Source of the DNA: Methanodesulfokora sp964525965
GTDB taxonomy: Archaea; Korarchaeota; Korarchaeia; Korarchaeales; Korarchaeaceae
Direction of reading: 5' to 3'
Assembly (NCBI GenBank): GCA_964525965.1
Contig: CAZGKA010000085.1
Location: 1-30,706 of the forward strand
DNA: 30,706 bases
The notes beneath the pieces are model-generated. The model saw only the letters and a program-made list of their open reading frames with translations, did no database searches and was not told where the DNA came from. Below are positions 1 through 7,170 of this stretch, one piece after another (position 1 is the first letter of the stretch; every line of letters begins with the position of its first letter). The position numbers and the translations under genes are program-made.

Positions 1-10
1 AGAAAGGCAT

Positions 11-1048
11 TCAGGAGGATTCTGTCGTCCAGACAACAGCCCTCCAAATGACCTCTGTAGGATCTTGACATTGGGATAGAAGCTCTCTAGCCCTAGACCT
101 CAGCTCATTTCTCATCTCTATAAACTCCACCGCCTCATCCACGTTCTTAGGGTTTATTATAAGCCCCCGCTCCTCCAGTAGTTTATCGACGGCCAACCGG
201 TCGCCGGGGTATAGGTGTATTGCGGGGGTGCCTAGAAGTGCTGCCTCTCGGGTCATTGTTCCCCCGCCACCAACGAAGGCCCTAGCCCCAGCAAGTATGG
301 GGAGAGCATCTGTGCCGCTTAGAATAACAAGATCCTTGAACTTTTTGCTCAGGACAGCAACCCAAGGATCATTTTGTCTTGGAAAGTAGTATAGCCTGAG
401 CCCTGCCCTAGCCACTATTTCCTCCAGAAAATGGACAAATCTGCTTGCTCTTATCCCGCCCATGTAGGATGCCCCAATGGGTTCCGGTCGAGCCACCAAG
501 TAGTCCTCATCCGGATGAGGAATTCTTTTACAATTCTCCAGAAAGTCTGCGACATGAGCCACCTCGCACAGCCCGTCAAATCGAAACTCCTTCACGGTTC
601 CAGTACAGAATCTCTCTTTTATGTTCTCCGGGAAAACTTTAGGAACCACAACGGCCTTTGACAGGGGAAACGTCAACTTTATGACAGGAACGCTGTGTTC
701 ATTATCGTTCACCGTTACCGCTGGAGTTCCCAGACCAAAGGCTGTCCTAGCAAGCTCAGGAGATGCTTTGGATAAAGCTACATCGATATGTCTGTCGGAG
801 ACGGCCCTCATTAGTCCTTTTACCCTGTTCAGGAAGCTCTCTAACTTCTTTTTTCTATCGACCTCTCTGACTCCGACGAGGATCAAGTCATCCACCATAT
901 CTGAGAGCATATTCATAGCCAGCTTCTCAAGGGACTCGTAACTTCTGTAAGTAACAAGCAGATAGCTTATTTCACTTCTGTGTTTTCTGATAAGTCTCCT
1001 GAAGAGACGAACATGCGGCGAGTTGACTACATCTATCCATAACCTCAC
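11..1048 (-). CDS. DUF354 family protein (glycosyltransferase-like fold)
   Basis: The protein is 345 aa and opens with MRLWIDVVNSPHV, the hallmark N-terminus of DUF354 proteins (usual form WIDIxNAPHV), which resemble GT-B glycosyltransferases of the UDP-GlcNAc 2-epimerase/MurG type. A second family feature is the glycine-rich stretch GGGGTMTREAALLGTPAI near residue 260, which resembles the C-terminal nucleotide-sugar site of those enzymes, followed by a loop ending in YPGDR. The start is GTG, preceded by AAGGGGGA about 8 nt upstream. It lies 23 bp downstream of tRNA-Ile on the same strand and may be read from the same promoter. The substrate is unknown; a role in surface glycan or nucleotide-sugar metabolism is inference from the fold. 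The stop codon is inside the window, so the gene is complete. Confidence 0.8.
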   Translation of the reverse strand: MRLWIDVVNSPHVRLFRRLIRKHRSEISYLLVTYRSYESLEKLAMNMLSDMVDDLILVGVREVDRKKKLESFLNRVKGLMRAVSDRHIDVALSKASPELARTAFGLGTPAVTVNDNEHSVPVIKLTFPLSKAVVVPKVFPENIKERFCTGTVKEFRFDGLCEVAHVADFLENCKRIPHPDEDYLVARPEPIGASYMGGIRASRFVHFLEEIVARAGLRLYYFPRQNDPWVAVLSKKFKDLVILSGTDALPILAGARAFVGGGGTMTREAALLGTPAIHLYPGDRLAVDKLLEERGLIINPKNVDEAVEFIEMRNELRSRARELLSQCQDPTEVIWRAVVWTTESS

Positions 1049-1071
1049 GCAATTTCCCCCTTAAGAAGGAA

Positions 1072-1178
1072 TGGGCCCGCGGGGACTCGAACCCCGGACC
1101 TCCCGCTTTTCCTCTGGCTTTATGTAACGGGAGGTGCCATATAAGGCGGGCGCTCTATCCAGGCTGAGCCACGGGCCC
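1072..1178 (-). tRNA. tRNA-Ile(UAU) with a 32-nt intron
   Basis: The minus strand folds as a full tRNA: acceptor GGGCCCG/CGGGCCC with A73, D stem GCTC/GAGC, anticodon stem CCCGC/GCGGG, T arm CGGGG-TTCGAGT-CCCCG. Removing 32 nt (about 1108-1139) leaves a 75-nt tRNA with loop CUUAUAA, anticodon UAU. A one-base ambiguity (position 36/37 versus 37/38) gives the same mature sequence. The intron forms UGGC:GCCA, then an AUA bulge on the 5' strand, a CCUU:GAGG helix and an A-rich bulge on the 3' strand, a somewhat relaxed bulge-helix-bulge. The body resembles archaeal tRNA-Ile2, which normally carries CAU. A TATA-like element lies about 27 nt upstream at 1202-1210. Confidence 0.85.
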
Positions 1179-1201
1179 TCTTCAGTGAGGGAAGAGTGAG
1201 C

Positions 1202-1212
1202 ATTAATAAAGA
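1202..1212. promoter_or_regulatory. Bidirectional TATA-like element between tRNA-Ile and the OB-fold gene
   Basis: ATTAATAAAG lies midway between the tRNA-Ile 5' end (1178, minus) and the GTG of the OB-fold gene (1232, plus), about 26-28 nt from each. That is the usual archaeal distance from TATA box to transcription start, so both transcripts could start from it, the mRNA leaderless. No other A/T-rich box lies in the 53-bp gap. This is a reading from spacing only. Confidence 0.45.
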
Positions 1213-1231
1213 TTCCCTTCCGTAGGGCCTT

Positions 1232-1723
1232 GTGTCGTTGAGGTACATTCCAGCGGAGATGGTACGAATCTCTGATATACTTAGAGGCGACTTTGAGCCG
1301 CTGGAGCTAGATCACATGAGATTCTTCAGGCTCCCCTGGTGCAGCACAATAAGGCTGCGAGTCATGGGGGTGGCCGTGTCCTCTTACATCTCACAGGATA
1401 GAAACTTCGCTAGAATTAGTTTGTTTGATGGCACTGGAACCATAGATGTCCGGGCTTTCGATGAGGGGGTGTCCCTGCTGTTGGACAAGGAGTCCGGCGA
1501 TGTTTATTCGAAAGGAACTATCCTGGACGTCATAGGAAGACCACGTTCTTGGAGAGAGGAGATCTATCTGCAGCCAGTAACTGTTGTAAAAGTTGAGGAT
1601 CCGAACCTCATAATTTTAAGATCTTTAGAGCTCCTCCTGCTGGACCTCCGCAGGATTCCCATGTTGATAGGCCAGAGGAGGAATTTAAGAGAGGAGGGGC
1701 TCGAACAAAATAAAACTTATTAA
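1232..1723 (+). CDS. OB-fold nucleic-acid-binding domain protein
   Basis: The protein is 163 aa. Residues about 38-122 read as an OB fold of the tRNA_anti/RPA type: a strand containing IRLRVMGVAVSSY, then FARISLFDGTGTIDVRAFDEG (compare the common VxDGTGxIxVxxFxE signature), and GTILDVIGRPRSWREEIYLQPVTV. It probably binds single-stranded nucleic acid. The partner and pathway are not visible; by fold it could be a small RPA-like protein. The C-terminal 40 residues are leucine-rich and then basic (RRNLREEG). The start is GTG with no Shine-Dalgarno, consistent with a leaderless message from the element at 1202-1212. It stands at the head of the translation-factor run, 49 bp before aIF2-beta. Confidence 0.75.
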   Translation: MSLRYIPAEMVRISDILRGDFEPLELDHMRFFRLPWCSTIRLRVMGVAVSSYISQDRNFARISLFDGTGTIDVRAFDEGVSLLLDKESGDVYSKGTILDVIGRPRSWREEIYLQPVTVVKVEDPNLIILRSLELLLLDLRRIPMLIGQRRNLREEGLEQNKTY

Positions 1724-1772
1724 CCTTGGAGTTGCTCTCCTCTTAGAGAGGATTGCTGGGGAGGATAACGCC

Positions 1773-2198
1773 TTGAGCACCAAGGAAGAGTATCTAGCTA
1801 TGCTAGATGATGCATATGCGCAGCTAAAAGACGTTGTCAGGCTATCAGGTGAGAGGTTTCATCCACCAGAACCCATAATAAGGATAGAGGGCAAGCAGAC
1901 ACATATAGTCAACTTTAAGGAACTCGTGTCCGCTTTAAATAGGGATCCGAAGGATCTAGCTAGATTCCTGTCTAAGGAGGTTGGGAGCCCGTATACTTTC
2001 ACCTCGGATGGTTCGAAGCTCATATTCACAACCCTCGTTAAACCGTCCCTCGTGAGATCGAGGGTAGAGAAATTCATAAATATGTATGTTATCTGTCCGA
2101 TCTGTAAAAGGCCCGACACCAAGATAGAGAAGAGGGGACGCATCTGGGTCCTGAAGTGTCTGGCCTGTGGAGCTGAGTCTCCTATAAAGAAGATCTAG
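1773..2198 (+). CDS. eif2b: Translation initiation factor aIF2 subunit beta
   Basis: At 141 aa this matches the usual archaeal aIF2-beta length. The alpha/beta core contains HIVNFKELVSALNRDPKDL and FLSKEVGSPYTF, and the C-terminal zinc ribbon has C108, C111, C129 and C132 (CPICKRPDT and CLACGAESP). The subunit is part of the aIF2 heterotrimer that delivers initiator Met-tRNA to the small ribosomal subunit. The start is TTG at 1773, supported by a GGGGAGG site at 1758-1764. An upstream alternative was not needed because the N-terminal helix EEYLAMLDDAY fits the family start. It is followed after 12 bp by aIF1A, so the two initiation factors are probably co-transcribed. Confidence 0.95.
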   Translation: MSTKEEYLAMLDDAYAQLKDVVRLSGERFHPPEPIIRIEGKQTHIVNFKELVSALNRDPKDLARFLSKEVGSPYTFTSDGSKLIFTTLVKPSLVRSRVEKFINMYVICPICKRPDTKIEKRGRIWVLKCLACGAESPIKKI

Positions 2199-2210
2199 GG
2201 GGGTTATATT

Positions 2211-2561
2211 TTGCCCAAAGGAAAAAAGAGGGTCTCTGAGTCCTCCCTTGATGAGGAAATGGAAGATCTTCTCCCAGTAGAGGAGGATCTGGAGGTCTTC
2301 GGCAGAATTTTGGAGCCCCTGGGCAAGGGGCATTTCAGGGTTGAGTGCTCCGATGGAGTGATAAGAGTTTGTAGAGTCAGGGGCAAGCTCAGGGGAAGAA
2401 GATCTTGGCTTAAGAACGGAGATATCGTCCTAGTTTCGATCTGGCCATTCAAGAAGGACAGGGGAGATATCGTCGTTAAGTATAATAGAGCTCAAGTTCA
2501 GTGGCTTATTGAGAAGGGTTATCTAGATGAATCCTGGGCCACGATGGAGGACTTCGGATGA
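2211..2561 (+). CDS. eif1a: Translation initiation factor aIF1A
   Basis: The 116-aa protein is an S1/IF1-type OB fold with the family signatures EVFGRILEPLGKGHFRVECSDG and VRGKLRGRRSWLKNGDIVLVS, then DIVVKYNRAQVQWL. aIF1A occupies the ribosomal A site during initiation and promotes scanning or start selection. An acidic stretch, EEEMEDLLPVEEDLE-like, sits before the OB fold. The start is TTG in ATATTTTGCCC; AGGGGGG about 8 nt upstream, over the end of aIF2-beta, can act as a ribosome binding site. It overlaps RIO1 by 4 bp (ATGA), a sign of translational coupling. Confidence 0.95.
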   Translation: MPKGKKRVSESSLDEEMEDLLPVEEDLEVFGRILEPLGKGHFRVECSDGVIRVCRVRGKLRGRRSWLKNGDIVLVSIWPFKKDRGDIVVKYNRAQVQWLIEKGYLDESWATMEDFG

Positions 2562-3367
2562 AGATCGGAAGAGAAGACCTGGACGAGATGATAGACTCCC
2601 TGATGGATAAGGAGAAAAAACGATTTAAGGATAAAGATTACTTTAAAATAAGGCAGTATGTTTTTGACTCTCGGACCGTTCGGAACCTCCTCAAGCTGTT
2701 CAACAAGGGGGCTCTCAGGGACTTCACATGGATTGTGTCCATGGGAAAGGAGGCAGTGGTCCTTTCCGGGACCGGAGATAGAGGACCCGTAGCCATAAAA
2801 ATATACAAGTCCGTGTCCAGTTTCAGAAGGCAGCTGGATTACATATTGGGGGATTTCAGGTTCGAGTTCAGAAGCAAGAGTAAGCTGCTGGATCTCTGGG
2901 TTGAGAAGGAGTTTAGAAATTTGCAGAGATTTAAAAAAGCAGGAGTGAGAGTCCCCGAGCCTTATGCCCGATCTGGAAACATATTGGTCATGGAGTTCAT
3001 AGGAGATGGGGGTTTCCCCGCGCCCAGACTTAAGGACGTGATGGACCTAGAGATCGATCCTGAGATCATCCTGCGTGATATATTGGATAACGTAGCTAGA
3101 GGATATAGGTCAGCAGAGCTCGTTCATTCGGATCTCAGTGAGTACAACGTGCTTCTGTGGAACTCAAAGCCGTGGATCATAGATGTGTCGCAGGCAGTCA
3201 CGACGACTCATCCCAGAGCACTAGAATATTTAAAGAGGGACGTCACAACTATAATCAGGTTCTTTAGGAAAAGATGGGGCATCGGTCTGGATCCGGACCT
3301 CGTTTTTAATAGAATATTAGAAGGTGATTGCGTTGAGAGAGCTGACTGTGAAGATACCCAAGGATAG
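2558..3367 (+). CDS. rio1: RIO1-type serine/threonine protein kinase
   Basis: The 269-aa protein matches archaeal Rio1 kinases in length. Visible features are the N-terminal RIO segment, the flexible ATP loop SMGKEAVV (residues 61-68), the ATP-contacting lysine in AIKIYK (K81), the catalytic loop VHSDLSEYN (D192, N197), and the metal-binding IDVSQAV (D209). Rio1 acts in late maturation of the small ribosomal subunit. It overlaps aIF1A by 4 bp and the KH gene downstream by about 35-44 bp, so the three are translationally linked. The neighbour encodes Dim2/Pno1, another 40S-type maturation factor, which supports a ribosome assembly role. Confidence 0.95.
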   Translation: MKIGREDLDEMIDSLMDKEKKRFKDKDYFKIRQYVFDSRTVRNLLKLFNKGALRDFTWIVSMGKEAVVLSGTGDRGPVAIKIYKSVSSFRRQLDYILGDFRFEFRSKSKLLDLWVEKEFRNLQRFKKAGVRVPEPYARSGNILVMEFIGDGGFPAPRLKDVMDLEIDPEIILRDILDNVARGYRSAELVHSDLSEYNVLLWNSKPWIIDVSQAVTTTHPRALEYLKRDVTTIIRFFRKRWGIGLDPDLVFNRILEGDCVERADCEDTQG

Positions 3368-3920
3368 AGTGGGTGCGCTGATAGGAAAGGGAGGCAGAAC
3401 CAGACGAGAACTCGAAGAAATCTCTGGGGCCAAGATAGAGGTCGATAGCGGCACCGGAGAAGTTGTTATAAGGTTTGATGACGAACCAAAGGATCCACTC
3501 ATGCCCCAGAAGCTGCTTCAGGTAGTTAAGGCCATAGGAAGGGGATTTAACCCTGAGATAGCTAAGAAGCTCTTTGATGACGAATACGTCTTGGAGATCA
3601 TAGACCTAAGGAAATATGTTGGAGATAGAAAGAACCAGCTCATCAGAGTACGAGGACGGGTTATAGGGGAGAAAGGTAAAGCGAGGAAGTACATAGAGGA
3701 GAGAACAGGCACTAATATTTCAGTATACGGCCACACGGTGTCGATAATAGGAAAGCACTATGGGGTTCTTCCAGCCAAGGAAGCAATAGAGGCCTTGATA
3801 ACGGGTGCCCGCCACTCAACAGCATATAAGAAGATGGAGAAGGCACTTTCCATGATGAAGACCATAGAGGTCATGGAAAAAATGGCTGAGAGCCGGGATA
3901 AAGGGCTTAGAGAAATTTAA
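3324..3920 (+). CDS. KH-domain ribosome assembly protein, Dim2/Pno1-like
   Basis: The product is 198 aa from the GTG at 3324 or 195 aa from the TTG at 3333. The TTG is better placed relative to the GGTGAT sequence at 3323-3328, and the protein would then begin LRELTVKIP. Two KH modules are visible: an N-terminal one with GALIGKGGRTRRELE and a central one with the degenerate loop GEKGKARKYIEERTG, followed by a family-typical GARHSTAYKKME segment. Archaeal Dim2 homologues bind the 3' region of 16S rRNA and act with Rio1 and aIF2. The gene lies directly between RIO1, which it overlaps, and top6B, a conserved order in many archaea as far as I recall. Confidence 0.88.
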   Translation: MIALRELTVKIPKDRVGALIGKGGRTRRELEEISGAKIEVDSGTGEVVIRFDDEPKDPLMPQKLLQVVKAIGRGFNPEIAKKLFDDEYVLEIIDLRKYVGDRKNQLIRVRGRVIGEKGKARKYIEERTGTNISVYGHTVSIIGKHYGVLPAKEAIEALITGARHSTAYKKMEKALSMMKTIEVMEKMAESRDKGLREI

Positions 3921-3951
3921 CTGCCCCCCATTCAGATGAAGTGATGGAGAG

Positions 3952-5520
3952 GTGTCTGTTTTGGAACCAAAGTTAAGTGAGATAAGCGCTGCAGATTTTT
4001 TTTATAGGAATAGATCTCTCGCTGGTTTCGACAACCCTGTGAGGGCCACCTACACAGTCATAAGAGAGCTAGTGGAGAACTCCTTAGACGCGGCCGAGGA
4101 GAGGGGTATCCCTCCGAAGATAACAATATCTCTGACGAAGCTCAAGGACCGAAAAACTGAGGGAAACTTCTATCGGATAATTATTAGAGACAATGGGGTT
4201 GGCTTGAGGGCGGAGGAGATCCCGAGAGCGTTCGGCAGAGTGTTCGTCAGTTCTAAATACAGGCTGATACAGAGCAGAGGAACCTTCGGCTTGGGAGGAA
4301 CGATGGCCCTTCTCTACGGTCAGATAACCACCCACAGGCCGTTCAGGATAACATCCGCTCGAGCAGGGTCCACAATAACTGAGATAGTGATGCAAATCGA
4401 TATAAAGAAGAACGAGCCGATAGTTCTAGAGAAGAGAAATCTCGGAACGGCAAGCAGTCCATTTACTGTAGTTGAAAGCTATTTTGAGGGAGATTACGGG
4501 AAAGCCCGGAGGAAAATAGTCGACTACCTTAGGCAGACCGCCATAGTAACACCATATGCCGACATAATATTTCTGGATCCGGATGGTGTCCTGTACTTCT
4601 TTCCCAGATCCACTGATGAGATGCCTCCAAGACCTAAGGAAGCACTCTATCACCCAAAGGGAGTTGATCTCGAGCTATTGCATAGACTGCTCCAGAGGAG
4701 CAGGGCGAACACCCTCAAAGGGTTTCTGAAGACAACCTTCCAGAGGGTCGGTGATAAAACCGCTGCCGAGGTCTTGAAATTGGCTAAGCTACCGGGGGAT
4801 CTCAACCCGAGAAAGCTAAGTGATGACGAGATAAGGGCGCTATACCACGCCATCCGATCATACGACAAGTTCATAGCCCCTGACTACACAGTATTATCTC
4901 CTCTAGGCGAGCGACTCCTCGAAGAAGGCATAAAAAAGGAGCTCCGACCTGATTTCGTTAAAGCCGTCCAACGACCTCCCTCTGTGTACGGCGGACATCC
5001 TTTCATAGTAGAGACAGCCATAGCCTACGGAGGAAGAATAAGACCAGCGGGAGAAATTCAGCTATATCGATTCGCCAACAGGATACCTCTCCTGTATGAC
5101 ACTGCGAGCGATGTATCTTATCACGTTGTCAAGAACATAAACTGGTCTCTATACGGGATAAAATCCTTGGAAGAGGAACCCATTGCTCTGTTCTTTCACA
5201 TAGCTTCTACAAAGGTCCCGTTCAAGACCGTTGGAAAGGAGTTCATAGCGAACGTACCGGAGGTTGCTCGCGAGGTGGAGGCGGGGTTCAGGGCCTGCGC
5301 TAGGGAGTTAAAACTTTACCTATCAAAGGTGAGGAGAAGGGCCCTCATGGCTAAGAGAGCTTTTCTGTTCAGGAAGTTCTACGAAATCATAGCGGAGAAT
5401 ATAGCTGAGCTAACTGGAAGCCGTCCCCCTGTGGAGAGGCTCTTGGAGAGGGCTTTTAAGGATGTGCTGGAGGGTGATGTCAATGTTGATGAAGGAGGAA
5501 GTGAGGAGGAGAATACTTGA
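3952..5520 (+). CDS. top6B: DNA topoisomerase VI subunit B
   Basis: The 522-aa protein is the GHKL ATPase subunit of type IIB topoisomerase. Motifs are the N box VENSLDAAEERG (N43), IRDNGVGL (D80) and the ATP-lid glycine stretch SRGTFGLGGTMALLYGQ (family consensus is closer to RGQQGIG). The transducer switch-lysine region reads PFKTVGKEFIANVPE. With Top6A it relaxes and decatenates DNA by ATP-driven strand passage. The start is GTG at 3952; an in-frame TTG at 3961 has better spacing to GGAGAGG at 3946-3952 and cannot be excluded. Its end overlaps the Top6A gene by 38 bp from the preferred Top6A start, so the two subunits are probably translated in a coupled way. Confidence 0.95.
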   Translation: MSVLEPKLSEISAADFFYRNRSLAGFDNPVRATYTVIRELVENSLDAAEERGIPPKITISLTKLKDRKTEGNFYRIIIRDNGVGLRAEEIPRAFGRVFVSSKYRLIQSRGTFGLGGTMALLYGQITTHRPFRITSARAGSTITEIVMQIDIKKNEPIVLEKRNLGTASSPFTVVESYFEGDYGKARRKIVDYLRQTAIVTPYADIIFLDPDGVLYFFPRSTDEMPPRPKEALYHPKGVDLELLHRLLQRSRANTLKGFLKTTFQRVGDKTAAEVLKLAKLPGDLNPRKLSDDEIRALYHAIRSYDKFIAPDYTVLSPLGERLLEEGIKKELRPDFVKAVQRPPSVYGGHPFIVETAIAYGGRIRPAGEIQLYRFANRIPLLYDTASDVSYHVVKNINWSLYGIKSLEEEPIALFFHIASTKVPFKTVGKEFIANVPEVAREVEAGFRACARELKLYLSKVRRRALMAKRAFLFRKFYEIIAENIAELTGSRPPVERLLERAFKDVLEGDVNVDEGGSEEENT

Positions 5521-6586
5521 ACTGGCCAAGAGGATCGAGGAGGATATAGAAAGGGGAAACTTTCCTGAGATACTGTATCCCCCCAATAGCAAGACCAACA
5601 TAAAGTTTCTGGAAGAAAAGGGCTACATATTCGATCCCAAAAACTTCAGCAAGATCAGCGGCGACAGAATCAAGAGCCTCAGAACCTTGGCCGGCGTTCT
5701 CTACGGGTTCAGCCGCTCACTAGATCACCTAGAAAACGGACTCACCATGACAAAAAGAGATTTCTACTACATGCACAAGATAGAGAAGTTCAAAGGAACC
5801 CTCTTTCCGAAGGAACAGAGGGAAACCGATGCTCGAATAGTCCTGATGGAACTCATACTCGGCATGCCCAGGGAGGCTTTTTCCATAACCAGCGATCCAA
5901 GAGGATGGATCTACGGAGACATAGAGCTAGTGGACAGATCAGGAAGGAGGATTAGAGCGGACCAAGTCGGTGAAATGGGGTATTCTGTTCCACCAAGGCC
6001 GGAGAACATAGAATTCAAGAGGATCGGCGTCAAAGCTGTGATAGCCATAGAGAAGGTCGGACCTGCAAAGAACATGATAGAGCTCAACATACCAGAGGAC
6101 AAGAAGATAGGAATAGCCATACTGCAGGGACAGGCATCCAGAAGCATGAGAAGGTTTCTGAGAATGCTCTCTGATGAAGGGGTTCCTATAGCCATTCTCA
6201 CAGACCTTTCGCCGTGGTCCCTCAGGATAGCAGCCACGGTGATTTATAACAGCATAAACTCCGCTCATATAGACGGTTTAGCGGTTCCTGATGCTAAATT
6301 CATAGGGATAATGACCAAGGATGTAGATGAGGGGTTCTTCAAGGACTACAGGTTCGCTCTTGAGCCGCTCACTCCGATGGACTACAAGGCCGCCGAGGAC
6401 AACAGGTTCCTGCCAAATCTGCAAGGAGAGATGTGGCAGAAGGAGAATGAATGGTTTCTGAAGAACAAACTCAAGGCGGAGTTGGAGATCTTCAAGGCCA
6501 TGAGTCCCTCGGCTAAGGAGCTCAAAAGGCTTTACGTTGAGTACTTGAGGATCAAACTGGATGAATGTTTGGGGATAGGCATATGA
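5483..6586 (+). CDS. top6A: DNA topoisomerase VI subunit A with an altered Toprim DxD motif
   Basis: The 367-aa protein is the Spo11-like DNA-cleaving subunit. The winged-helix (5Y-CAP) domain has the catalytic tyrosine in TKRDFYYMHK (Y95 or Y96). The Toprim domain has the glutamate in VIAIEKVG (E190), the GQASRSMRRFLRML helix, and TDLSPWSLRIA where the family has TDGDPW: D241 is present but the second aspartate is serine (S243, codon 6209-6211). Downstream blocks IYNSINSAH and VPDAKFIGIMTKD are family-like. ATG 5483 is chosen because GGAGGGTGAT lies just upstream; in-frame ATGs at 5462 and 5477 give longer forms. The gene overlaps top6B. The identity is sure; the consequence of the missing aspartate is not. 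Confidence 0.93.
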   Translation: MLMKEEVRRRILELAKRIEEDIERGNFPEILYPPNSKTNIKFLEEKGYIFDPKNFSKISGDRIKSLRTLAGVLYGFSRSLDHLENGLTMTKRDFYYMHKIEKFKGTLFPKEQRETDARIVLMELILGMPREAFSITSDPRGWIYGDIELVDRSGRRIRADQVGEMGYSVPPRPENIEFKRIGVKAVIAIEKVGPAKNMIELNIPEDKKIGIAILQGQASRSMRRFLRMLSDEGVPIAILTDLSPWSLRIAATVIYNSINSAHIDGLAVPDAKFIGIMTKDVDEGFFKDYRFALEPLTPMDYKAAEDNRFLPNLQGEMWQKENEWFLKNKLKAELEIFKAMSPSAKELKRLYVEYLRIKLDECLGIGI

Positions 6587-6597
6587 TTTTTATATAT
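6587..6597 (+). promoter_or_regulatory. TATA box of the tRNA-Glu/Leu genes
   Basis: TTTTTATATAT begins directly after the top6A stop codon. Its centre is about 29 nt upstream of the first base of tRNA-Glu (6622), the expected distance. It is the clearest TATA box in the window and could drive tRNA-Glu and the closely following tRNA-Leu together. Confidence 0.65.
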
Positions 6598-6621
6598 CCC
6601 TCAGCCTGCCTTTTATCTCGG

Positions 6622-6696
6622 GCTCCGGTGGTGTAGCCCGGCCAAGCATAGGGGCCTTTCGAGCCCCAGACCCGGGTTCAAATCCCGGCCGGAGCA
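6622..6696 (+). tRNA. tRNA-Glu(UUC)
   Basis: It is a complete cloverleaf of 75 nt: acceptor GCTCCGG/CCGGAGC with discriminator A, anticodon stem GGGGC/GCCCC, loop CTTTCGA giving anticodon UUC, T arm CCGGG-TTCAAAT-CCCGG. It has no intron and no encoded CCA. A strong TATA box lies at 6587-6597. The next tRNA gene starts after only 4 bp, so both probably come from one precursor. Confidence 0.95.
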
Positions 6697-6700
6697 CTAG

Positions 6701-6786
6701 GCGGGGGTAGCCAAGCCAGGTCCAAGGCGCCCGGTTCAGGGCCGGGTGGGCGTAGGCCCGCGTGGGTTCAAATCCCACCCCCCGCA
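6701..6786 (+). tRNA. tRNA-Leu(CAG)
   Basis: It is a class II tRNA of 86 nt: acceptor GCGGGGG/CCCCCGC with discriminator A, anticodon stem CCCGG/CCGGG, loop TTCAGGG giving anticodon CAG, and a long variable arm (TGGGCGTAGGCCCGC). It has no intron and no encoded CCA. It lies 4 bp after tRNA-Glu. A second tRNA-Leu (UAG) on the other strand at 11293-11377 shares the same acceptor and T arm. Confidence 0.95.
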
Positions 6787-6856
6787 CTCGTCAGATACCC
6801 ATCGAGCAACCTTTTTAGGTGTGTTAATCTTCCCATATCCCCGAACCTGAGGAATT

Positions 6857-6930
6857 AGCCCCGTGGTGTAGCTGGCCAAGCATCCCGGGCTTTGGACCCG
6901 GGGACGCCGGTTCGAATCCGGCCGGGGCTG
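6857..6930 (+). tRNA. tRNA-Gln(UUG)
   Basis: It is a cloverleaf of 74 nt: acceptor AGCCCCG/CGGGGCT with discriminator G, anticodon stem CCGGG/CCCGG, loop CTTTGGA giving anticodon UUG, T arm GCCGG-TTCGAAT-CCGGC. It has no intron. A T-rich run (TCTCTTCCTCTTTTAT) follows immediately and may end the transcript. The upstream 70 bp contain only weak TATA-like sequence (TTAATCT, about 30 nt upstream). Confidence 0.95.
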
Positions 6931-7027
6931 TCTCTTCCTCTTTTATACATCCACTCGGACAAGAGATGCAATAATTTCGATTCTGGCGGGGTTTAAGGGC
7001 ATATCCGTCCCCGGTCGTCTAGAATGT

Positions 7028-7033
7028 AAAAAA
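7028..7033 (-). terminator. Possible oligo-T terminator after tRNA-Arg
   Basis: Read on the minus strand this is a run of six T about 32 nt after the 3' end of tRNA-Arg. Archaeal RNA polymerase often stops at T runs without a hairpin. It would end an L40e/tRNA-Arg transcript. The rest of the 134-bp interval 6931-7064 shows no gene I can support. Confidence 0.35.
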
Positions 7034-7064
7034 GTTAGTGAGATCATGAGGTTGAGCCCAGTAG

Positions 7065-7140
7065 CGGGCCCGGCGGGACTCGAACCCGCGACCTACGGCT
7101 CCGCAAGCCGCCGCTCTAATCCTTGCTGAGCTACGGGCCC
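7065..7140 (-). tRNA. tRNA-Arg(GCG)
   Basis: The minus strand gives a 76-nt cloverleaf: acceptor GGGCCCG/CGGGCCC with discriminator G, D stem GCTC/GAGC, anticodon stem GCGGC/GCCGT (one G-U pair), loop TTGCGGA giving anticodon GCG, T arm GCGGG-TTCGAGT-CCCGC. It has no intron. It lies 30 bp downstream of L40e on the same strand, with no good TATA box between, so it is probably processed from the L40e transcript. Confidence 0.95.
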
Positions 7141-7170
7141 TAAAATGGTTAATCTCTACAGGAAGACTCA

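Noticed and set aside
1072..1178. Reading the intron tRNA as Arg or Met/Ile(CAU).
   Set aside because: The anticodon stem CCCGC/GCGGG fixes the loop, and no splice position consistent with the stem gives TCT, CAT or another anticodon.
6590..6787. A 65-aa minus-strand frame across tRNA-Glu and tRNA-Leu.
   Set aside because: It is antisense to two well-formed tRNA genes and its sequence (for example GVGFEPT) is the typical translation of tRNA T arms.
6931..7064. A C/D or H/ACA guide RNA in the tRNA-Gln/tRNA-Arg gap.
   Set aside because: A GGGG/CCCC hairpin is visible at about 6990-7016, but I find no matched C and D boxes or ACA motif in proper positions.
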